From an uncultured Christensenella sp. (lineage in GTDB: Bacteria > Bacillota > Clostridia > Christensenellales > Borkfalkiaceae): a DNA stretch of 64,000 nucleotides. Below the pieces are notes generated by a model, which saw only the letters and a program-made list of their open reading frames with translations, was not told the DNA's origin and searched no databases. This document shows, in pieces, positions 57,920-64,000 of the stretch; the stretch's first letter is position 1; each line of letters starts with the position of its first letter. The stretch is taken from NCBI GenBank assembly GCA_910585705.1, contig CAJUER010000002.1, positions 248,001-312,000 of the forward strand, in the 5' to 3' direction. The position numbers and the translations under genes were made by a program.

Positions 57920-59444
57920 AAAATTGTTTGTGTCGTCCGTTTCGGCTTGCTTCGAGCTGACAAATGAAAATCCGTATTACAGTCCCGAAAGTTACGAGGT
58001 AACGCTTGACGGAAAGCCTTACGGCAAGTTTGCAACCAACGTGTTTTCTGTTTACAACCTTTTACCCGATACGCAGTATACCGTCGGAGCGGGCGGCTTT
58101 GCGCTTACTTTCAGAACCAGACCCGAAACTGCTTCGGTTTCCGTTAAAGCGCTGGGCGCGAAGGCGGACGGCAAGTCCGACGATACTTATTTCGTGCAAA
58201 TGGCTATCGACAGGTGTCCCGAAGGCGGAAGGGTTGTCTTCGAAGAGGGCGAGTATCTCGTTCGTCCCGTAGTTCTTAAAAGCGGCATTACCGTAGAACT
58301 GAAAAAAGGCGCGACACTTCTCGGCGATATTTGCGAGGAAAATTATCCCTATATTCCCGCGCGCGTTTATAAGGGCGGCAAGGAAGAAATTCTCGCAAGC
58401 TGGGAGGGCGAGCCTTTCGACTGCCATCAGTCTTTTGTTTCGGCTTACAGACAGAAAAATATCTGCGTCGTGGGCGAGGGTACGATAAACGGCAATGCGG
58501 ATAAATCCACTTGGTGGGCGACTCCTAAGGGAAGAAAGGTTGCCCGTCCGCGCCTCGTGTTTTTGAATAAGTGCAGTAACGTACGTTTTCACGGCGTAAC
58601 CTGTAAAAATTCGGCAAGCTGGAACCTGCACCCGTTTTTCTGCAAAAATCTCGGATTTTACGACGTGAAAGTACAGAACCCTTACACCGCGCCCAACACC
58701 GACGGGCTTGACCCCGAAAGCTGCGACAAGGTGGATATTATCGGCTGTACGTTCAGCGTGGGAGACGACTGCTGCGCAATTAAGGCGGGCAAGCTGTATA
58801 TGGGCAAAACTTATAAAACGCCGGCAAACCGCCACACTTTGCGCAACAACCTGTTTCAGGACGGACACGGTGCGATTGTTCTCGGCAGTGAAATGAGCGG
58901 CGGCGTCAAAAATCTTTCCGTATGCCAGTGCGTTTTCAAGCATACGGACAGGGGACTGCGCATCAAAACGCGCAGGGGGCGCGGCAAGGACGGCGTAATC
59001 GACGGCGTGCTTTTCGAAAACATAAAAATGGAGAACGTAATAACTCCGCTTGTTATCAATATGTACTATTTCTGCGACCCAGACGGACATACCGAATTTG
59101 TTTGGTCGCGCGATAAAAATAATGCCGTTGACGAGGGAACGCCGTATCTCGGCAAATTCACGTTCCGCGACATAGAGTGCTGTGATTGCGAGTGCATGGC
59201 GGGCTATTTCGACGGACTTGTCGAACAGCCCATAAAGGAAATTTTAATAGAAAACGTCAGTTTTTCCTTTAAATCCGACGCAAAGGCTTATCAGCCTGCT
59301 ATGCTCGAAAACGTAAAAAGCTATTGCCGCGCCGGTCTTTATGCGGATAACGTTGAAAAACTCATACTCAAAAACGTTACTTTCGACGGAGTAAACGGCG
59401 AAAAAATAATCAAAAACAAGCTCGGCGAACTTATCATAGAGTAA
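57912..59444 (+). CDS. Polygalacturonase (GH28), cytoplasmic
   Basis: 510 residues. Hydrolyses galacturonan or rhamnogalacturonan fragments. The first ~75 residues are a fibronectin-like domain (YEVTLDGKPYGK..LLPDTQYTV). The beta-helix starts at VKALGAKADGKSDDT. GH28 active-site motifs are NTDGLDP (~262), GDDCCAIKAG (~286), GHGAIVLGSEMSGG (~318) and RGLRIKTRRGRGG-like (~345). No signal peptide, so it acts on imported oligomers. ATG chosen; a GTG 9 nt upstream is possible. Confidence 0.93.
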   Translation: MFKKLFVSSVSACFELTNENPYYSPESYEVTLDGKPYGKFATNVFSVYNLLPDTQYTVGAGGFALTFRTRPETASVSVKALGAKADGKSDDTYFVQMAIDRCPEGGRVVFEEGEYLVRPVVLKSGITVELKKGATLLGDICEENYPYIPARVYKGGKEEILASWEGEPFDCHQSFVSAYRQKNICVVGEGTINGNADKSTWWATPKGRKVARPRLVFLNKCSNVRFHGVTCKNSASWNLHPFFCKNLGFYDVKVQNPYTAPNTDGLDPESCDKVDIIGCTFSVGDDCCAIKAGKLYMGKTYKTPANRHTLRNNLFQDGHGAIVLGSEMSGGVKNLSVCQCVFKHTDRGLRIKTRRGRGKDGVIDGVLFENIKMENVITPLVINMYYFCDPDGHTEFVWSRDKNNAVDEGTPYLGKFTFRDIECCDCECMAGYFDGLVEQPIKEILIENVSFSFKSDAKAYQPAMLENVKSYCRAGLYADNVEKLILKNVTFDGVNGEKIIKNKLGELIIE

Positions 59445-59454
59445 TGGAGGAATT

Positions 59455-60588
59455 ATGGATTATTCCGTTATAGACAGGTACATTGACAGACTTATAGACG
59501 ACACTGTTCCCGATAAGCCTATCTGGAATATCGAAAATATCAAACTCGGTAAGCCTGCGGCGTGGAACTATATCGACGGTTGTATGATGACCTCGCTGTA
59601 TTCCATTTACAGGCAGACGGGCAGAAAAAAATATCTTGATTTTATAGACGAATTCGTCGATTACTACGTTTTCGACGACGGTTCAATACGCGGATACGAA
59701 CTTGAAACCTTCAACGTTGACAATATCAACGAGGGCAGAGTGCTGTTCGATTTGTACCGTGAAACTAAAAAAGAAAAGTACAAAAAGGCGGCGGAGCTGT
59801 TGTTTTCCCAGCTTCTCGCACAGCCGCGCACTGGGCTGGGGAATTTCTGGCATAAAAAAATTTATCCCCAGCAGGTCTGGCTGGACGGGCTGTATATGGC
59901 GCAGGTGTTTTATACGCGCTACGAAACGGAGTTCAACGGCGGCAAAAATTATGCCGACATAGTAAACCAGTTCCAAAACGTTTACGACAATATGTACGAT
60001 AAGCAAAAACGCCTGTACTATCACGGCTGGGATTATTCGAAGTCGGCATTCTGGGCTGATAAAAACAGCGGACTTTCAAAAAGCTTCTGGCTTCGCTCGA
60101 TCGGCTGGTATACCGTCGGCCTTGTAGACGCGATTGGCTATTTCGACGACGGCGCAAAGCAATTTAAAGATAAGCTGATAAAAATTTTCAAAGAAACGAT
60201 AGAGGGGCTTGAAAGTTACGTCGACCCCGATAAAAAAATGTTCTGGCAGGTGGTTGACCAAAAGAATAGAAAGGGCAATTATCTCGAAACTTCGGGAAGC
60301 GCGATGATCGCTTACGCAATGATGAAGGGCGCGCGGCTGGGGCTTGTCGATAAAAAATATTCCGCTCTCGGCAAAAGCATATTCGATGGAATCTGCAAGG
60401 AATACCTCACCGAGAAGGAAGGCAAGCTGAATTTGGGCGGAATCTGTCTTATGGCGGGGCTCGGACCCGAAAACAACCCCAAACGCGACGGTACGTTCGA
60501 ATATTACGTCTCCGAACCAGTCGTGGAAAACGACGCAAAGGGCACGGGTCCCTTCGTCATGGCTTATACTGAGGTTATGCAGCTTTAA
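59455..60588 (+). CDS. Unsaturated rhamnogalacturonyl/glucuronyl hydrolase (GH105)
   Basis: 377 residues. Hydrates the double bond at the non-reducing end of lyase-made pectin fragments, releasing 5-keto-4-deoxyuronate for KduI. The (alpha/alpha)6 barrel has QVWLDGLYMAQVF (~140, catalytic Asp), YHGWDYSKSAFWAD (~185), SFWLRSIGWYTVGLVDA (~205) and ETSGSAMIAYAM (~280), all typical of YteR/YesR. It is 11 nt after the polygalacturonase. Confidence 0.94.
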   Translation: MDYSVIDRYIDRLIDDTVPDKPIWNIENIKLGKPAAWNYIDGCMMTSLYSIYRQTGRKKYLDFIDEFVDYYVFDDGSIRGYELETFNVDNINEGRVLFDLYRETKKEKYKKAAELLFSQLLAQPRTGLGNFWHKKIYPQQVWLDGLYMAQVFYTRYETEFNGGKNYADIVNQFQNVYDNMYDKQKRLYYHGWDYSKSAFWADKNSGLSKSFWLRSIGWYTVGLVDAIGYFDDGAKQFKDKLIKIFKETIEGLESYVDPDKKMFWQVVDQKNRKGNYLETSGSAMIAYAMMKGARLGLVDKKYSALGKSIFDGICKEYLTEKEGKLNLGGICLMAGLGPENNPKRDGTFEYYVSEPVVENDAKGTGPFVMAYTEVMQL

Positions 60589-60594
60589 ATTATG

Positions 60595-60620
60595 CGGCGC
60601 GGACTTATAAGTCCGCGCCG
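60595..60620 (+). terminator. 26-bp perfect palindrome after the GH105 gene
   Basis: CGGCGCGGACTTA followed by its exact complement, 6 nt after the stop, then AAAATTATAT. A strong hairpin closing the pectin transporter operon, though the T-run is weak. Confidence 0.75.
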
Positions 60621-60660
60621 AAAATTATATAAATAATGCACAAAAATATGCAAAAATATG

Positions 60661-60689
60661 TTGACAAAGGGGTTGAAAAGTTCTATAAT
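60661..60689 (+). promoter_or_regulatory. rpsJ: Promoter of the S10 ribosomal protein operon
   Basis: TTGACA-17-TATAAT. Transcription would start ~60697, giving a ~230-nt leader before rpsJ. Confidence 0.88.
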
Positions 60690-60828
60690 AATCAAGTGTG
60701 CTAATAGAGTGCGTATTGGGACGAGGCGTAAAGTTACTGTAAAATCCGTTTAAAGCTCACGGAACAGATAATTTGCGCTGACAAATGTAGGGGCTTCGAC
60801 CTCTGCGACTAACCGCGACTTTGCTTTT

Positions 60829-60849
60829 AACACCTTTCGGTGTTTTTTT
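60829..60849 (+). terminator. Leader terminator (attenuator candidate) of the S10 operon
   Basis: AACACC/GGTGTT with TTTC loop and seven T, inside the leader 76 nt before rpsJ. An AGGGG/CCTCT hairpin precedes it (60789). A terminator between promoter and first gene implies regulated read-through, as known for ribosomal-protein leaders in other bacteria. Confidence 0.65.
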
Positions 60850-60924
60850 AATCGGCAAAACCGCGATACACACGGGTAAGTTGACACAACATAATAATTT
60901 TTTGTTAGGATAAAGGAGTTAAAA

Positions 60925-61224
60925 ATGGCAGGACAGAAAATAAGAATCAAACTTGCGGCTTACGACCATGAACTCGTTGACCTTGCGGCAAGCCGCATTG
61001 TGGAAACGATGAAAAAGAGCGGCGCGAAAATATCGGGACCTATTCCCCTCCCTACGGAGAGAGAAATAGTTACCATTCTCCGCTCGCCTCACAAATACAA
61101 GGACAGCCGCGAGCAGTTCGAACAGAGAACTTATAAAAGAATTATAGACATTTATACGCCCAACGCGAAGCTTCTGGACACCGTCCAGCTTCCCGCAGGC
61201 GTAGATATAAAAATCAAATTATAA
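60925..61224 (+). CDS. rpsJ: 30S ribosomal protein S10
   Basis: 99 residues. [44 protein letters not shown] and the central [23 protein letters not shown] match S10 across bacteria. It is also a transcription antitermination factor (NusE). AAAGGAG before the ATG. Confidence 0.98.
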   Translation: MAGQKIRIKLAAYDHELVDLAASRIVETMKKSGAKISGPIPLPTEREIVTILRSPHKYKDSREQFEQRTYKRIIDIYTPNAKLLDTVQLPAGVDIKIKL

Positions 61225-61355
61225 CGTTTATTATGTTTGATACTCTACGCGGCGCAGGCGACGCCTGTCTCTATATTATATATATGGAATAGTGCGGCGG
61301 AACGGCGCGGCGCGGTATCGGAGAAATAAAAAAATAAAACGGAGGAACTTTATCA

Positions 61356-61985
61356 ATGAATAAAGCAATCATCGGACGTAAAGCGGGTATGACCCAGATA
61401 TTTACTCCGGAAGGGAAAGTGATTCCCGTAACCGTAATCGAGGCAGGTCCCTGCCCCGTCATTCAAATCAAAACTGTTGAAAAGGACGGCTACGCCGCTT
61501 TGAAGCTCGGTTTTGACGAAGCGAAGGAGAAGGCTCTTTCGAAGCCCGAACTCGGACAGTTCAAAAAAGCAAACGTAAAGCCCTGCAAGGTTTTGAAGGA
61601 ATTCAGGCTGGACGACCTTTCCAATTACAGCGTAGGCGCTGAGGTAAAGGTTGACGTGTTTGCCGCAGGCGACAAGGTCGACGTTCACGGCGTAACCAAA
61701 GGTCACGGCTATACGGGCGTAATTAAAAGATGGAATCAGCACAGGTTGAAGGAAACGCACGGCGTGGGACCCGTTCACAGGGAACCCGGTTCTATGGGTG
61801 CGAACAGCTCGCCTTCGAGAGTGTTCAAAAATAAGCACCTCGCAGGACAGTACGGTGTGGAAAACGTAACGATACAGAATCTCGAAATCGTAAAAGTCGA
61901 TACCGAAAGAAACTGCCTGCTTATTAAGGGCTCCGTTCCCGGAGCAAACGGCAGCGTCGTTACCATAAACGACACCGTTAAATAA
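61356..61985 (+). CDS. rplC: 50S ribosomal protein L3
   Basis: 209 residues. GRKAGMTQIF at the start, KGHGYTGVIKRWNQHR (~116) and the GSMGANSSPSRVFKNKHLAGQYG loop reaching the peptidyl-transferase centre. The 131-nt gap from rpsJ is larger than usual and holds nothing recognised. Site CGGAGG. Confidence 0.98.
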   Translation: MNKAIIGRKAGMTQIFTPEGKVIPVTVIEAGPCPVIQIKTVEKDGYAALKLGFDEAKEKALSKPELGQFKKANVKPCKVLKEFRLDDLSNYSVGAEVKVDVFAAGDKVDVHGVTKGHGYTGVIKRWNQHRLKETHGVGPVHREPGSMGANSSPSRVFKNKHLAGQYGVENVTIQNLEIVKVDTERNCLLIKGSVPGANGSVVTINDTVK

Positions 61986-61996
61986 GGAGAGAAGTC

Positions 61997-62623
61997 ATGC
62001 CTAAAATTAAAGTATACAAGATGGACGGCAGTGAGGCCGGCACGATAGATTTAAACGAAAAGGTATTCGGCGCAGAGTACAACGAGGCGCTTATTCACCA
62101 GGCGGTAGTTACGCGTTTAGCCAACGAAAGACAGGGCACGAAATCCACGCTCACCCGTACGGAAGTCAGGGGCGGCGGCAGAAAGCCTTGGAGACAGAAG
62201 GGCACGGGTAACGCGCGTCAGGGCTCTATCAGGGCTCCGCAGTGGATTAAGGGCGGCGTAGTGTTCGCTCCCAAGAGCCGCGACTTTTCAAAGGATATGA
62301 ACAAAAAGGCGAAGGCGGCGGCGCTTGTTTCCGCTCTCTCCAAAAAGGTAGCCGACGGCGAACTGCTGGTTATAGACAAACTTGCGGTTAAAGACGGCAA
62401 AACTAAGGAAATGGAAGCGTTCAGAAAGGCGTTGAAGCTTGAAAAGAGTGCTGTTGTCGTAATGGATAACGACGATATAAAAGTTATCCGCGCGGCAAAA
62501 AACATTCAGAAGTTTTCGACTTTGCCCGTAGCGCAGATTTCCACTTACGAAGTGGTTGCCAACTCCAAAGTGATACTCACTAAGGACGCGGTCAAGAAAA
62601 TAGAGGAGGTCTACGGAGAATAA
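61997..62623 (+). CDS. rplD: 50S ribosomal protein L4
   Basis: 208 residues. The conserved loop [36 protein letters not shown] (~48-83) lines the exit tunnel; [15 protein letters not shown] follows. In some bacteria L4 represses this operon. It shares TAATG with rplW. Confidence 0.98.
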   Translation: MPKIKVYKMDGSEAGTIDLNEKVFGAEYNEALIHQAVVTRLANERQGTKSTLTRTEVRGGGRKPWRQKGTGNARQGSIRAPQWIKGGVVFAPKSRDFSKDMNKKAKAAALVSALSKKVADGELLVIDKLAVKDGKTKEMEAFRKALKLEKSAVVVMDNDDIKVIRAAKNIQKFSTLPVAQISTYEVVANSKVILTKDAVKKIEEVYGE

Positions 62624-62913
62624 TGTTGGCGGAAGATATAATTTTGAAACCCCTCCTCACGGAAAAGGGTTACGACGGAATAGCCGACAAAAAGTACACG
62701 TTCATCGTAGCTAAGTCGGCAAACAAGACGCAGATTAAACTTGCCGTGGAAAAACTGTTCAACGTAAGCGTTGAAAGCGTAAACACCGTAAACTGCAAAG
62801 GTAAGTTAAAAAGAATGGGCAGAAATCAAGGATACACGCCCGACTACAAGAAGGCAATCGTTCAGCTTAAAGCTGACTCTAAGGCGATTGAGTACTTCAA
62901 CTCGTTATCGTAA
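62623..62913 (+). CDS. rplW: 50S ribosomal protein L23
   Basis: 96 residues. [42 protein letters not shown] is the L23 signature. It lies at the exit tunnel and docks trigger factor and SRP. Coupled to rplD. Confidence 0.97.
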   Translation: MLAEDIILKPLLTEKGYDGIADKKYTFIVAKSANKTQIKLAVEKLFNVSVESVNTVNCKGKLKRMGRNQGYTPDYKKAIVQLKADSKAIEYFNSLS

Positions 62914-62925
62914 GGAGACGGAAAA

Positions 62926-63753
62926 ATGGCAGTAAAAAGGTATAAACCCACCTCCCCCGCGCGCCGTTTTATGACGGTGAGCGCGTACACGGAGCTTTCA
63001 GGCGACAAACCCGAAAGAAGCTTACTTCACGATAAGCGCAAATCGGGCGGCAGAAACAATCAGGGCAAAATAACCGTTCGTCATATCGGCGGCGGCAACA
63101 AAACCAAATACAGAATAATCGATTTCAAGCGTAATAAGGACGGTATACCCGCAACGGTTAAGTCCGTTCAGTACGACCCCAACAGGTCGGCGCACATCGC
63201 GCTTCTCGCTTACGCAGACGGCGAAAAGAGATACATTCTCGCGCCCGTCGGACTTACGGTAGGCGACAAGGTGCTTTCGGGTGCGGGCGCGGACATCAAG
63301 GCGGGCAACTGCCTTCCTCTTTCGGAAATCCCCGTAGGTACGGTAGTCCACGCAATCGAAATGCAGCCCGGACGCGGCGCGCAGATTGCGAGAGCGGCAG
63401 GAATTTCCGCGCAGATTATGGCAAAAGAGGGCGCGTACGCGACTTTGAAGATGCCTTCCGGCGAAATGAGACTCGTTCCCGTTAAGTGCAAGGCAACCGT
63501 AGGGCAGGTCGGCAACGTAGAGCACGAAATTATACGCGTCGGCAAAGCCGGCAAAACCCGTCATCTCGGCGTTAAGCCTACCGTCAGAGGCTCGGTTATG
63601 AACCCTAACGACCACCCTCACGGCGGCGGTGAAGGTAAGAGCCCTGTCGGACACGCAGGTCCTATGACCCCTTGGGGCAAGCCTGCTCTCGGCTATAAGA
63701 CGAGAAAGAAGAAGAACCCTACTTCCAAGTTTATCTTGAAGAGAATTAATTAA
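62926..63753 (+). CDS. rplB: 50S ribosomal protein L2
   Basis: 275 residues. [18 protein letters not shown] (~53), [15 protein letters not shown] (~145), [25 protein letters not shown] (~222) with the conserved His near the peptidyl-transferase centre. Site AAGGAGA. Confidence 0.98.
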   Translation: MAVKRYKPTSPARRFMTVSAYTELSGDKPERSLLHDKRKSGGRNNQGKITVRHIGGGNKTKYRIIDFKRNKDGIPATVKSVQYDPNRSAHIALLAYADGEKRYILAPVGLTVGDKVLSGAGADIKAGNCLPLSEIPVGTVVHAIEMQPGRGAQIARAAGISAQIMAKEGAYATLKMPSGEMRLVPVKCKATVGQVGNVEHEIIRVGKAGKTRHLGVKPTVRGSVMNPNDHPHGGGEGKSPVGHAGPMTPWGKPALGYKTRKKKNPTSKFILKRIN

Positions 63754-63767
63754 AGGAGGAATAAAAA

Positions 63768-64000
63768 ATGTCAAGAAGCGTTAAAAAAGGACCTTATGCC
63801 GAAGAAAGACTTATGGCAAGAATCGAGGCGATGAACGCTGCCGGCGAGAAGAAAGTCGTAAAGACTTGGTCGCGCGCGACAACGATATTCCCCCAGATGG
63901 TAGGGCACACTATTGCTGTTTACGACGGGAGAAAACACGTTCCCGTATATGTAACCGAAGATATGGTCGGCTGCAAGCTCGGCGAGTTTGCTCCCACCAG
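63768..64000 (+). CDS. rpsS: 30S ribosomal protein S19 (3' end outside window)
   Basis: About 77 codons visible from ATG behind [30 protein letters not shown] and [36 protein letters not shown] are unmistakable S19. Runs off the window in frame. Confidence 0.97.
   Translation, partial: MSRSVKKGPYAEERLMARIEAMNAAGEKKVVKTWSRATTIFPQMVGHTIAVYDGRKHVPVYVTEDMVGCKLGEFAPT

Overview
The window looks like a chromosome segment of an uncultured gut-type Clostridia (Firmicutes) that lives on pectin, interrupted by an integrated siphovirus of about 36 kb that carries a diversity-generating retroelement (DGR). The host assignment is an inference from AGGAGG ribosome sites, TTGACA/TATAAT promoters, LplB/YtcP-type sugar permeases with MsmX-like ATPases, the uxaABC/kduI/kdgK gene set and the rpsJ-rplC-rplD-rplW-rplB-rpsS order. 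No species can be named from the sequence alone.

Left host flank (1-12600). An operon on the + strand encodes the intracellular uronate branch of pectin breakdown: KDPG aldolase (cut by the window edge), a small unknown protein, KDG kinase, a TIM-barrel isomerase, KduI, an MsmX-like ABC ATPase, UxaB, UxaA and UxaC, closed by a strong terminator at 10091-10130. Then come a small HTH gene, two copies of an intergenic repeat, a candidate structured RNA (10856-11030), two small unknown genes and a pectinesterase on the minus strand.

Prophage (12602-48344). A 16-bp perfect direct repeat brackets a block with different codon habits (CAA and AAC favoured). It sits exactly between the divergent promoters of the pectinesterase and of the next host operon. 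Gene order: a ribbon-helix-helix protein behind two dyads; small early genes; three DNA methyltransferases; a radical-SAM protein; a HAD phosphatase fused in frame to a remote DGR target; an HTH protein; a rolling-circle (HUH) Rep behind nested dyads; HNH and terminase genes; portal, protease and capsid; head-tail genes; tail chaperones with a -1 frameshift site; tape measure; tail tip and fibre genes; the second DGR target; Avd; the template repeat; the reverse transcriptase (broken by one base); two holin-like genes; a minus-strand membrane protein; a small regulatory cluster; and a DDE (rve-type) integrase at the right end. No tyrosine or serine integrase and no clear endolysin were found.

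The DGR has one template repeat (42621-42762) and two variable repeats (20744-20885 and 41628-41763). One variable repeat is in a tail protein next to the retroelement and the other is 21 kb away. Differences from the template fall on template adenines (17 of 17 and 15 of 16). Each variable repeat, but not the template, is followed after exactly 23 nt by a GC-rich hairpin with a shared loop.

Right host flank (48345-64000). A membrane-protein gene is followed by a sugar ABC transporter (two permeases, a large lipoprotein binding protein and an ATPase), four extra small membrane proteins, a GH28 polygalacturonase and a GH105 unsaturated-glycuronyl hydrolase. These would import and trim pectin fragments that feed the left-flank enzymes. 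The window ends in the S10 ribosomal operon, which has its own promoter and a leader terminator.
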